Origin: Litorimonas sp963972195
GTDB lineage: Bacteria; Pseudomonadota; Alphaproteobacteria; Caulobacterales; Maricaulaceae
NCBI GenBank assembly: GCA_963972195.1
Contig: CAXATH010000001.1
Span: forward strand, 62,001-126,000
DNA length: 64,000 nt
Reading direction: 5' to 3'
In this document: positions 8,217-17,356 of the stretch, piece after piece
Layout: each line of letters starts with the position of its first letter
Position numbering within the stretch: position 1 is the first letter of the stretch
Notes under the pieces: model-generated
What the model saw: only the letters and a program-made list of their open reading frames with translations
Told to the model about the DNA's origin: nothing
Databases searched by the model: none
Translations under genes and position numbers: made by a program

Positions 8217-9208
8217 AACCAGTTCGGGATCGGCAGATTCCGCTCCTTCAAGAAGTCCGGATTGTAAATTTTTGACTGATAACGCTGTCCGTAATCACAC
8301 AATATGGTCACAATTGTATGACCCGGGCCCATTTCGCGCGCCATATGTATAGCGCCAGCGATATTGATGCCGGATGAGCCCCCTAAACATATGCCTTCGA
8401 GTTGGTTTAACTCAAAAATTATTTGCAGGGCTTCCGTGTCGTCGATCTGGTAGGCCTTATCGACTTCGATTCCTTCCAAATTAGCGGTAATTCGGCCCTG
8501 TCCAATACCTTCCGTTACGGAATCACCGTGGCTCTCCAATTCACCATTTTTAAAATAAGAGTACATCTTTGAACCAAGAGGGTCAGCGACCCCGATTTGC
8601 ACGGTCGGCTTAAGGCTTTTCAAGGACAAGGAAATACCCCCTAATGTGCCGCCTGTACCAACGGCGCAGATGAACCCGTCGACATTCCCATCAGTTTGTT
8701 TGAAAATTTCCGGTCCGGTTGTATCGATATGCGCCTGTCGGTTTGCAATATTATCAAACTGGTTCGCCCAGAGAGCTCCGTTTGGTTCTGTTTTTGCGAG
8801 TTCTTCGGCCAAGCGCTGAGACGTATGGATATAATTCCCGGGGTTGGAGTAGGGGACGGCATCTACTTCAATGAGTTCTGCGCCCAAGAGCTTCACGGAA
8901 TCTTTTTTCTCTTGGCTTTGAGTGCGCGGCATCACGATTTTGCAGCGATAACCAAGGGCGGAACAGACCATCGCAAGCCCAATTCCAGTGTTGCCAGCCG
9001 TGCCTTCCACAACAACGCCGCCGGGACTTAATTTTCCTTGATCTTCGGCATGACGAATTATTGACAATGCGGCGCGGTCTTTGACCGATTGACCGGGATT
9101 GAGAAATTCAGCCTTTCCGAGAATATTGCATCCCGTCATGGCAGAGGCTTCTTGTAAGCGAATAAGCGGGGTATTCCCGATAAGGTCCAGAACAGACTGG
9201 GCAATCAT
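8210..9208 (-). CDS. cysK: Cysteine synthase (O-acetylserine sulfhydrylase)
   Basis: This 332-aa fold-type II PLP enzyme makes cysteine from O-acetylserine and sulfide. It shows LIGNTPLIRL near the start, the PLP lysine in NPGQSVKDRAA, the substrate loop EGTAGNTGIGLA, and the phosphate-cup GTGGTLGG. The substrate loop TAGNTG differs slightly from classic TSGNTG, as in the alphaproteobacterial CysK subgroup. The ATG at 9208 has GGAG six bases upstream; an upstream TTG at 9220 would put the ribosome site inside the gene. First gene of cysK-sseA-metC-CE15. A cystathionine beta-synthase-like activity cannot be excluded. Confidence 0.9.
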   Translation of the reverse strand: MIAQSVLDLIGNTPLIRLQEASAMTGCNILGKAEFLNPGQSVKDRAALSIIRHAEDQGKLSPGGVVVEGTAGNTGIGLAMVCSALGYRCKIVMPRTQSQEKKDSVKLLGAELIEVDAVPYSNPGNYIHTSQRLAEELAKTEPNGALWANQFDNIANRQAHIDTTGPEIFKQTDGNVDGFICAVGTGGTLGGISLSLKSLKPTVQIGVADPLGSKMYSYFKNGELESHGDSVTEGIGQGRITANLEGIEVDKAYQIDDTEALQIIFELNQLEGICLGGSSGINIAGAIHMAREMGPGHTIVTILCDYGQRYQSKIYNPDFLKERNLPIPNWLC

Positions 9209-9313
9209 AGCGATCTCCAAAAATCAGTTGCATTTGAAATGCCTGAAAGAGTCAGCAAAATCCACCGCTTTATCGGTATTGTGTACAAAACATTCGAAGA
9301 GGTCGGCACAAAG

Positions 9314-10537
9314 TTAGTTATTGGCGGAATTCTCATTTGGCGTTACATCAACAACTTCGCCTATGGGGCTTTCTTCCACTTCCTGCACCTCAAAACCGTC
9401 TAATAATTTGGCACGTCTCGGAAGAATATTGTCTTCGATTACCGACTCAACACGTTCCTTCGCGTTGAGTCTAAGGTCTTCATAGAAAAGGTTGGAAGGA
9501 AGTGTTCTAAATTTCCCGCCGACTTTAAGCGGTCTCCGAAGGGAGCGAGAGCGAGGTTTGTCAACCAAGAGCAATCCATCCTGACATTGTGCGCCGGCCT
9601 GCCGCGGTAGCGGGGCCGGACGCGTATCTAGGTCGAGGCCTTCAGCCGCCACCCCGCCTTTGTGTAATCTCGCAGGCGCATAATCCTCACTTTGTGTCCA
9701 GAGAAGTGGATTGACGCAGGTAAGTGCCTGTCCCTCAACTGAGCTATATTCCTCTCCGTCATGTACTAAAAGCCGGGAGCCGAAACGTTCGGCAATATCT
9801 TCTTCATTCGGGGCGAAAGCGCCGAAAGCGACGATACAGTGTGTTTGATCAGATGATTGACAAACTGGAATACCGTTCAAAGGCCCGTCCAAAAGCTTCT
9901 TGGTTAAAGGATAATCAATGACATAAGCGACAGCGAGGCGGTTGAGGTTTTCCTCATTTCCTGGTCCTGAGAAAAAGTCCTGTAGAAGCCGTTCCACGTG
10001 ACTGGCTCCTTGGTTGTGGCCAACCAATACTATGGGCCGTTCAGGAGGGGAGTTTTTGAGAAACAATCTAAAAGCCCTTTTGACGTCCTGATACGCCAAG
10101 TTTTGAGCCATGCGCGCATCTTCGCGCTGAGTCATGTAAGCATAGAGCGACGCTTGCCTGTAAAACGGGGCGAATAATCGGCCTGCATCTGCATAGGGTG
10201 TTACGTAATTAGGGCGTACGATTCGTTCTAATTTACGTTTTCTTTTCAGATCGTCGCTCGGAAGGTTCCAATGTTTGCCGCCCCGGTAAACACTGGGGAC
10301 AACGATAAAGACATCTCCTTTTGACGGGTGTTCAAAACTGTCTTTGGATAAATCCGGCAGGGAAAGCCAAGCGTCTTTTCGGCTGTAATCGGGCGGCGAA
10401 GGTCTTTTATAGGTTTGAAAAGGTTGCCCGGGGTCTTGGATATGTTGGAAAATATCGTCGCGATACAGGAAGACAATAGTCAGAACGGTCACAAGCGAAA
10501 TAAGTACAAGACCAATAAAGGCGGTTTTCATGCGCAT
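9314..10537 (-). CDS. DUF3089 alpha/beta-hydrolase-like protein, membrane-anchored
   Basis: This 407-aa protein has one N-terminal transmembrane segment (about residues 5-25) and a large extracytoplasmic part. DUF3089 features are visible: VFIVVPSVYRGG near 76, FAPFYRQASLYAY near 125 and the nucleophile-elbow-like VLVGHNQGASHVERLL near 170. In that elbow the usual Ser position is occupied by Asn/Gln (GHNQG, where GHSQG is usual), so catalytic competence is uncertain. An AGGGA ribosome site precedes the ATG. It is divergent from the DUF502 gene. Family call is solid; substrate unknown. Confidence 0.82.
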   Translation of the reverse strand: MRMKTAFIGLVLISLVTVLTIVFLYRDDIFQHIQDPGQPFQTYKRPSPPDYSRKDAWLSLPDLSKDSFEHPSKGDVFIVVPSVYRGGKHWNLPSDDLKRKRKLERIVRPNYVTPYADAGRLFAPFYRQASLYAYMTQREDARMAQNLAYQDVKRAFRLFLKNSPPERPIVLVGHNQGASHVERLLQDFFSGPGNEENLNRLAVAYVIDYPLTKKLLDGPLNGIPVCQSSDQTHCIVAFGAFAPNEEDIAERFGSRLLVHDGEEYSSVEGQALTCVNPLLWTQSEDYAPARLHKGGVAAEGLDLDTRPAPLPRQAGAQCQDGLLLVDKPRSRSLRRPLKVGGKFRTLPSNLFYEDLRLNAKERVESVIEDNILPRRAKLLDGFEVQEVEESPIGEVVDVTPNENSANN

Positions 10538-10635
10538 ATAATTTCCCTTTCTTGTCTAAGGCCTATAGCCTAGTTTGTGCGGGCCGTAGAGGGTAATTAC
10601 CATACAGTAACGCAGGAAATATTGGAGAGAAGACC

Positions 10636-11403
10636 ATGACTGAAGAGTCGGTCGAAAAACCTAAAAAATCTATTTTCTCGTCACGTTTCAGAGGGCGGAG
10701 TCGTCGTGCTCGATTCGCATTTTTGAAATTCGTGCGCAATCGTCTCTTAACGGGCGTTATTGTTGCGTTGCCAATATTCGTCACGATTTGGGCGATCACC
10801 GCATTTATTCAGTTTATTGATAGAACGGTCTGGAAATTTCTTCCGGCCTCTATCAACCCTAAAATTCAATTTGGATATGACGTTTGGGGTTTGGGCCTCA
10901 TAATTGCGATTTTGGGCCTCATCGCCTTAGGGTCTCTTGCGTCCAATTACTTTGGTTCAGCCCTTCTTCGCCAAAGCGAACGGCTTTTGTCTCGAGTACC
11001 TGTGGTGCGGAGTTTGTATTCTTTTGTAAAACAGATTGTCGTTATTGTTGCTGAACAGCGGGACAAGGCGTTTAGAGAGGTCTGTTTGATAGAATATCCC
11101 AAATCAGGAATTTGGGCGATTGGGTTTATCACGACAGATTTGCAAGGCGCGGCTATGCACAGTTTGGGGCCGGGTTATGTCTGCGTTTTCGTTCCGACGA
11201 CGCCGAACCCGACATCCGGTTTTCTACTTTTTTCAAAACGCGAAGATATTCGAATTTTGGATATGACACCGGAAGAGGGCGCCAAAATGATTATCAGTGG
11301 AGGTATGGTTGCCTCTAATGATGAGACAACCGAGTATAACACGAAATACATAAAGCCTAAAAACAGCCCAAACGACGACAATATTTCAGACGAACAATTA
11401 TAG
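10636..11403 (+). CDS. DUF502 integral membrane protein
   Basis: This 255-aa protein has an Arg-rich cytosolic N-terminus (SSRFRGRSRRAR), then two strong membrane helices at about residues 37-60 and 78-100, followed by a soluble domain. Motifs RNRLLTGVIVALPIFVTIW, PVVRSLYSFVKQIV and the late VFVPTTPNPTSGFLLF are diagnostic of DUF502 (COG2928). The family is widespread in bacteria and lacks an assigned activity. GGAGAGAAG lies just upstream of the ATG. It converges with recG, with 15 bases between the stops. Confidence 0.92.
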   Translation: MTEESVEKPKKSIFSSRFRGRSRRARFAFLKFVRNRLLTGVIVALPIFVTIWAITAFIQFIDRTVWKFLPASINPKIQFGYDVWGLGLIIAILGLIALGSLASNYFGSALLRQSERLLSRVPVVRSLYSFVKQIVVIVAEQRDKAFREVCLIEYPKSGIWAIGFITTDLQGAAMHSLGPGYVCVFVPTTPNPTSGFLLFSKREDIRILDMTPEEGAKMIISGGMVASNDETTEYNTKYIKPKNSPNDDNISDEQL

Positions 11404-11418
11404 GGTGATGCGCTCGCT

Positions 11419-13518
11419 TCACCCGGCCCTCATCAGAGCAATTCCATAATCCTGCTCAAAGAGAAACAATAAATCCCGCGCGGCTTTTCCCCGAGGAGAC
11501 TTAAGCTCTGGATCGTTTTGAACTAATAACCGCGCGTCCTGCACTGCTGTCTCTAGCAATGACTTGTGTTTATCGAGATTGGCAAATGCGTAGTCGGGGA
11601 GGCCACTCTGCCTTGCCCCGAGCAGGTCGCCTGAGCCGCGTAATTCCCAGTCCTTTTCCGCAATAAGAAATCCATCTTCGGATTCCCGCATAATCTCTAA
11701 TCTCGCTTTACCGCTGATGGAAAGTGGGCCCTTATAAAGTAGGAGGCACGAGGACTGTTTATCTGACCGTCCGACGCGTCCTCTGAGTTGGTGGAGCTGC
11801 GCAAGCCCAAACCGTTCCGCGTGTTCAATGACAATGATGGTCGCGTCCGGGGCGTCAACGCCGACTTCAATGACAGTCGTCGCCACAAGAACTTTGTATC
11901 GGCCCGCCTTGAAATCATTGGAAATTTGTTCTTTTTCTTGCCCATTCATCCGCCCATGGAGAAGGCCGACCTTGTCTCCATATATAGCCGTTAGCTGCCT
12001 ATGGCGGTCTTCCGCGGACGTCAGATCGACAAGCTCGCTTTCCTCAACGAGTGGGCATACCCAGTAAACTTGATTGCCGTCCTTTATCTGGCGGCCAATT
12101 CCGTCAATGACGTCATCAAGTCGTTGGAGAGGTAGAATCCGGGTCTCAATCGGCTTTCGCCCTGCTGGTTTCTCATCCAGCTTAACACTATCTAAATCGC
12201 CATAACTTGTGAGCGCCAACGTTCGCGGAATGGGCGTCGCTGTCATAACCAGAAGGTCGGGTGACCGTCCTTTATCGGATAATCTAAGGCGATCTCGAAC
12301 CCCAAAGCGATGTTGCTCATCAATAATCACGAGCCCTAAATCTTTAAAAGTCATGCTGTCTTGAAAAAGCGCGTGAGTGCCCACGACAACATCAATATAT
12401 CCTGCTTCAAGACCAGAGTTCAGAGCGTTTCTGGCTTTGCCCTTATCACGGCCTGTTATGGCCTGAACCGTGAGTCCGGCAGGCTCTAACATTTGCTTCA
12501 AAGTCTCCGCATGTTGACGTGCCAGAATTTCTGTTGGCGCCATCAAAGCGGTTTGCACCCCTGCTTCCGCCGCATAGGCGGCCGCCAGCGCGGCAACGAA
12601 GGTTTTTCCGGCCCCGACATCGCCTTGTAGTAAACGCGCCATACGAAATGGCGATTGCATATCTTTTTTAATCTCTTCAAAGGCGCGAGACTGCGCATTG
12701 GTCGGTTTAAACGGCGCCCCATTCAAAACGTCCTGAACATAATGTCCGTCATGTTGAAACTCCCTTCCGTGCGCTCGCCTCGTGCTTTCACGCACTAAGG
12801 CAATGGCAAGCTGTTTGGCAAAGAGTTCGTCATAGGCAAGGCGGCGGCGAGTCGGACTTTCTGCTTTTATATCAACGGCATGGGACGGGTTGTGAAGTGT
12901 TTTTAAACTCTCTTGAAACCCGGTCCAATTTTGCTGGGAAACAAAAGACCTATCTAGCCACTCTCCCGTTTCCTGAATCGTTTTAAACACAGAGTGGGCG
13001 GCGCGCACCGTCTTGCCCGCCATTTTTTGAGACAGACCTGCCGTCAAAGGATAAAGCGGCTCTATGGCGGGCATAGAATCAGCCTTTTCTGGGTCAAGAA
13101 CGTAATCCGGGTGGGTCATTTGAAGTTGAGCGTTGAAACTTTCTGTTTTCCCTGAAATCAACCTTTCTGTGCCTTCCGGGAAAAGCTGTTCCATTTGCGG
13201 CGCGCGGGCTTTGAAGTAAATGATCTCCATCTCTCCCGTTTTATCATAGACATTGATTTTATAGGGTCGATTGCGATTAGTCGGCGCTATGTGCGAGCCG
13301 ACAGTCACCAGAAACGTTCCGATCTCTCCGGCAAGTGCATTGGCTATGCTGGGTCGATTAGACCGATCAATAGCGCCTGTGGGCGCCGTCAGGAGCAAAT
13401 CCTTGATACGCCCGCCCATGGCGCGTTCAATTAAAGGGGCCGTCTTGGGGCCCACACCGGATAGGGTTTGAATATCCGCAAAAAGAGGAAATAAATGCTG
13501 AGGTCGGATGGCAGACAT
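11419..13518 (-). CDS. recG: ATP-dependent DNA helicase RecG
   Basis: RecG remodels stalled forks and branch-migrates Holliday junctions. The 699-aa protein has an N-terminal wedge/OB domain (residues 1-200, including IQTLSGVGPKTAPL), Walker A GDVGAGKT, motif II DEQH, motif III TATPIPRTLAL and a helicase C-terminal domain with QLRGRVGRSDKQS. A TTG seven codons upstream extends the frame, but the ATG at 13518 gives the normal start. It is divergent from sdhE, with 85 bases between the starts. Confidence 0.97.
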   Translation of the reverse strand: MSAIRPQHLFPLFADIQTLSGVGPKTAPLIERAMGGRIKDLLLTAPTGAIDRSNRPSIANALAGEIGTFLVTVGSHIAPTNRNRPYKINVYDKTGEMEIIYFKARAPQMEQLFPEGTERLISGKTESFNAQLQMTHPDYVLDPEKADSMPAIEPLYPLTAGLSQKMAGKTVRAAHSVFKTIQETGEWLDRSFVSQQNWTGFQESLKTLHNPSHAVDIKAESPTRRRLAYDELFAKQLAIALVRESTRRAHGREFQHDGHYVQDVLNGAPFKPTNAQSRAFEEIKKDMQSPFRMARLLQGDVGAGKTFVAALAAAYAAEAGVQTALMAPTEILARQHAETLKQMLEPAGLTVQAITGRDKGKARNALNSGLEAGYIDVVVGTHALFQDSMTFKDLGLVIIDEQHRFGVRDRLRLSDKGRSPDLLVMTATPIPRTLALTSYGDLDSVKLDEKPAGRKPIETRILPLQRLDDVIDGIGRQIKDGNQVYWVCPLVEESELVDLTSAEDRHRQLTAIYGDKVGLLHGRMNGQEKEQISNDFKAGRYKVLVATTVIEVGVDAPDATIIVIEHAERFGLAQLHQLRGRVGRSDKQSSCLLLYKGPLSISGKARLEIMRESEDGFLIAEKDWELRGSGDLLGARQSGLPDYAFANLDKHKSLLETAVQDARLLVQNDPELKSPRGKAARDLLFLFEQDYGIALMRAG

Positions 13519-13603
13519 ATGACAGTTTTGGCGCGACAATACGGATGAAGCAAGACCGCATTGTCACCGTGACAGGCTCGATTATTTCCGCTACAGCGCC
13601 GGC

Positions 13604-13858
13604 ATGTTGGATGCCCGCCGAAAACGCCTTGTGTACCGCGCAAATTATCGCGGCTTCAAAGAAGCTGACCTCATATTGGGCGGTTTTGCCAAGGCGCATA
13701 TCGAGACGTTATCTGACGACGAAGTTACAATGTTCGAAGACCTACTTGGCGCGAAAGATCATGATATTTACGCTTGGATTTCCGACAATATGCCAGTTCC
13801 GGCCAATTATGATACGCCGCTGCTTTCCCGTCTGAAACAATTTGATCCCTCTAAGTAA
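13604..13858 (+). CDS. sdhE: Succinate dehydrogenase assembly factor SdhE (FAD insertion)
   Basis: SdhE promotes covalent FAD attachment to the SdhA flavoprotein. The 84-aa protein has the family signature RRKRLVYRANYRGFKEADLILGGFA, in which the RGxxE loop (RGFKE) contacts the flavoprotein, and an FEDLLGAKDHDIYAW segment. The frame is open up to 13523 without another ATG; starting at 13604 gives MLDARRKRL, the usual length. Its stop is immediately followed by the mfd ATG, so the two form an operon. Promoter probably lies in the recG-sdhE gap. Confidence 0.92.
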   Translation: MLDARRKRLVYRANYRGFKEADLILGGFAKAHIETLSDDEVTMFEDLLGAKDHDIYAWISDNMPVPANYDTPLLSRLKQFDPSK

Positions 13859-16800
13859 ATGCAAATCCAGCTAAGCCGATATACGGGGCCTGAAAAGTCT
13901 CTGACCGCCGCCGGATTGCCTGAAGGCGCTGATGCCCTGGTATTCTGCAAGGCCGTAAAACAACGCGGCGGGCGAGGGGTCTTTATTGCGAGGGATGCTG
14001 CCCGCGCGGCTTCTTTTACGGCGGCGTGCCGCTTTTTTGCTCCCGAAATTGTTGTCCTGAACATCCCTTCTTGGGACTGCCTCCCTTATGACAGGATTTC
14101 TCCGAGCCGCGCCTTAGCGGCGCAGCGCGCAGCCGCCCTATACACGCTGGCGACCTTATCTCCTGACACACAAATGATTATTGTGACGACGGGCAGCGCC
14201 GCTATGCAAAAAGTGCCGCCCCGGTCGGCCCTGGCAAAAGCGGGCTTTCAGGCTGTGGCGGGACAGGCTTTGCCGAGGGAACAGCTTCAGTCTTATTTAG
14301 ATCATAATGGATATTCGCGCGCCTCAACGGTGATGGAAGCGGGGGATTATGCAATTCGGGGCGGCATTATTGATATATTTCCTCCAGCTTTGAAGAATCC
14401 AATACGTTTGGATTTTTTCGGAGATGAGTTGGAGAGCATTCGATCTTTTGATGTCTCCACGCAACGCACAACGGATAAGCTAAAATACGTACAACTAGCA
14501 CCGGTGAGCGAAGTGTTTCTCTCAGAAGATGCCATAAGTCTGTTTCGTACAAGTTATGTCGCCGCTTTTGGCGGAGGCATAAGCCGCGATCCGACTTATG
14601 CCGCAGTCAGCGACGGAATCCGGACACAAGGCATAGAACATTACCTGCCGCTCTTTCACTCTCACACGGAAACCCTCTTCGATTATGTTGGTCCTCAAGC
14701 GATTTACGCTTTTGATGGGCTTTTGAATGAAGCCAAAACAGAGCGGTGGGACACAATTGAAGATTTCTACTCTTCTCGGAAAGAGCACGCTGAAGCGCGC
14801 GATACGGGATCGGGCAACCCCGCGAAATCAGCAGGTCTCTACCGACCGCTAAATCCAGACAGACTGTATATTAATGAAGAGGAATGGGGAAAACTTACCA
14901 CACCTTTAACTGTTCGGAATCATTCGGTCTTTCGTCCGGCAGATGCCGAAAACCTGATCGACTTTGGCGGACGTGTTGGGCGCAGCTTTTCCCCGGAACG
15001 CCGAACGGAAGGGGCAAATGTTTTTGAGGTCGTTAAAGACCATATCGACACTCTGAAAACTGAGAAGCAAAAAGTGTTGATTGCCGCCTGGTCCGAAGGA
15101 TCGCTTGATCGTTTGGGCAACGTGTTTGAAGACCATGACTTTCCTTTGCCGAAAATGGAACGCGGACCAGAGATTTTCGACAAACCGAAAAGCACGGCCT
15201 GGCGGACAGTTCTTCCGATAGAGCAGGGCTTCGTGATAGACGGCTTAAGCGTTATCTCTGAACAAGACATTCTTGGCGACCGTTTGGTCAATCGCGGACG
15301 CAAGCGAAAAGCCAAAAACTTTATCTCAGACGCGACGGCCATGCAGCCGGGGGATTTGATTGTTCATATTGATCATGGGTTGGGTCGCTATCTCGGCCTG
15401 AATACTCTGCGGGTTCAAAATGTTCCGCATGATTGCCTTGAACTCGAATATCACGGCGGGGCCAAACTCTTTCTTCCGGTGGAAAATATTGAGCTGCTGT
15501 CACGTTATGGTTCTGCCGCTGAGGGTGCGGTTCTGGATAAGCTGGGCGGTGTAGCCTGGCAATCTCGCAAGGCCAAAGCCAAGAAAAAGCTGAAAGACTT
15601 GGCCGCAGGCCTGATTAAGATTGCCGCAAAGCGGGCCATGCGCACTATCGAGCCACTCGACATTGATTCAGGTACATACAATGAATTTGCCGCACGTTTC
15701 CCGTATGTGGAAACCGATGATCAACTCAGCGCGATACAAGATGTGTTCACAGATCTTGAGAGCGGACGCCCCATGGATCGGCTCATTTGTGGAGATGTCG
15801 GGTTTGGTAAAACGGAGGTCGCTCTGCGCGCTGCATTTGCCGTCGCGATGAGCGGTCGTCAGGTGGCGATAATTGCGCCGACAACCATTCTTTCACGCCA
15901 GCATTTCAAAACGTTTTCTTCCCGTTTCAAAGGCTGGCCCGTTCGCGTCAGGCAACTTTCTCGGCTTGTGTCGACCAAAGACGCCACTGCAACTAAAGAA
16001 GCTCTTACGACCGGTCAGTGCGATATTGTGATCGGGACACATGCGTTACTCGCTAAAACTATCAACTTTGCAAATCTTGGGCTGGTCATTGTCGACGAAG
16101 AGCAAAGATTCGGCGTCCAGCACAAAGAACGTTTAAAAGCACTTCGGGCAGATGTTCACATGCTGACCTTAACAGCGACGCCAATTCCTAGAACCTTGCA
16201 GATGGCGTTATCGGGCATTCGTGACCTCTCGCTTATTGCAACTCCGCCGGTTGACCGTTTAGCGGTTCGCACTTTCGTTATGCCCTTTGATGAGATTTCA
16301 ATCCGCAAAGCTTTGCTTCGGGAGCGTTATCGGGGCGGGCAGTCTTATTTCGTCGCGCCGCGTATCGCCGACATTCCGCGTATTGAAGAGTTCATGAGAG
16401 CCTCGGTGCCGGAGGTACGCTACGTGATAGCGCACGGACAGATGGCGGCGGGGGCCCTCGAAGATATCATGAACGCTTTTTACGATGGTGAATATGACGT
16501 GCTGATTTCCACATCAATTATCGAAAGCGGTATCGATATTCCGTCTGCCAATACAATGATTGTATATCGCGCGGATCGGTTTGGACTGGCACAGCTCTAT
16601 CAGATGCGGGGACGGGTCGGACGGTCAAAAATCCGTGCTTATGCCTATCTCACTATGCCAGATGAGCATGTCGCCACCAAAGAAGCTCTGCAGCGTCTGA
16701 AAATACTACAGTCCCTCGATACTTTAGGCGCGGGCTTTACTTTGGCCAGTCACGATTTGGATATGCGCGGCGGCGGCAATCCGCTCGGCGAGGAACAATC

Positions 16801-17332
16801 CGGCCATATGAAAGAGCTTGGTGTCGAGCTTTACCAGCACATGCTGGAAGAGGCGGTCGCGGAGCTACGAGATGATGAAACGGTGAGTGATCAAGGCTGG
16901 ACACCTCAAGTTAATGTCGGCGTCGCCATCCTCATCCCGGAAGACTATATCTCCGACCTAAACCTGCGCCTTACGACCTATCGCCGCATTGCAGACATAG
17001 AAGATGATGAAGGCAGTAACGCCTTGATGGCCGAGTTGATTGACCGTTTTGGGCCGTTGCCGGAAGAGGTCAGGTCATTGTTTGAAGTTATGCAAATCAA
17101 ACGTCTATGCCGTAAAGCTCATGTTGAAAAGGTTGATGCGGGTCCGAAAGGACTGGTTCTGACCATGCGTCATGCGGATATTAAAGACCCGTCCGTTATA
17201 ATGAACGCTATCACCCAGAATAGCGGGTGGCGCCTTCGACCGGATCAAACGATACTGGTCATGGGTAATTTCGAAAATGCAAAGCCTCGGGTCAGAGGCA
17301 CAAAGCGGGCATTGGAAGCATTGATTGCGTAG
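13859..17332 (+). CDS. mfd: Transcription-repair coupling factor Mfd
   Basis: Mfd removes stalled RNA polymerase at lesions and recruits UvrA. The 1157-aa protein contains the UvrB-like N-terminal module (residues 1-340), the CarD-like RNA polymerase interaction domain (about 490-560, with GDLIVHIDHGLGRYLGL), Walker A GDVGFGKTEVA, DEEQ box, TATPIPRTLQMAL, the TRG region with YQMRGRVGRS, and a C-terminal UvrA-masking domain. Length is normal. The ATG directly abuts the sdhE stop. uvrA, its partner, is 40 kb away in this window. Confidence 0.98.
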   Translation: MQIQLSRYTGPEKSLTAAGLPEGADALVFCKAVKQRGGRGVFIARDAARAASFTAACRFFAPEIVVLNIPSWDCLPYDRISPSRALAAQRAAALYTLATLSPDTQMIIVTTGSAAMQKVPPRSALAKAGFQAVAGQALPREQLQSYLDHNGYSRASTVMEAGDYAIRGGIIDIFPPALKNPIRLDFFGDELESIRSFDVSTQRTTDKLKYVQLAPVSEVFLSEDAISLFRTSYVAAFGGGISRDPTYAAVSDGIRTQGIEHYLPLFHSHTETLFDYVGPQAIYAFDGLLNEAKTERWDTIEDFYSSRKEHAEARDTGSGNPAKSAGLYRPLNPDRLYINEEEWGKLTTPLTVRNHSVFRPADAENLIDFGGRVGRSFSPERRTEGANVFEVVKDHIDTLKTEKQKVLIAAWSEGSLDRLGNVFEDHDFPLPKMERGPEIFDKPKSTAWRTVLPIEQGFVIDGLSVISEQDILGDRLVNRGRKRKAKNFISDATAMQPGDLIVHIDHGLGRYLGLNTLRVQNVPHDCLELEYHGGAKLFLPVENIELLSRYGSAAEGAVLDKLGGVAWQSRKAKAKKKLKDLAAGLIKIAAKRAMRTIEPLDIDSGTYNEFAARFPYVETDDQLSAIQDVFTDLESGRPMDRLICGDVGFGKTEVALRAAFAVAMSGRQVAIIAPTTILSRQHFKTFSSRFKGWPVRVRQLSRLVSTKDATATKEALTTGQCDIVIGTHALLAKTINFANLGLVIVDEEQRFGVQHKERLKALRADVHMLTLTATPIPRTLQMALSGIRDLSLIATPPVDRLAVRTFVMPFDEISIRKALLRERYRGGQSYFVAPRIADIPRIEEFMRASVPEVRYVIAHGQMAAGALEDIMNAFYDGEYDVLISTSIIESGIDIPSANTMIVYRADRFGLAQLYQMRGRVGRSKIRAYAYLTMPDEHVATKEALQRLKILQSLDTLGAGFTLASHDLDMRGGGNPLGEEQSGHMKELGVELYQHMLEEAVAELRDDETVSDQGWTPQVNVGVAILIPEDYISDLNLRLTTYRRIADIEDDEGSNALMAELIDRFGPLPEEVRSLFEVMQIKRLCRKAHVEKVDAGPKGLVLTMRHADIKDPSVIMNAITQNSGWRLRPDQTILVMGNFENAKPRVRGTKRALEALIA

Positions 17333-17356
17333 AAACTAATTGCGCTACCGAAAAAA

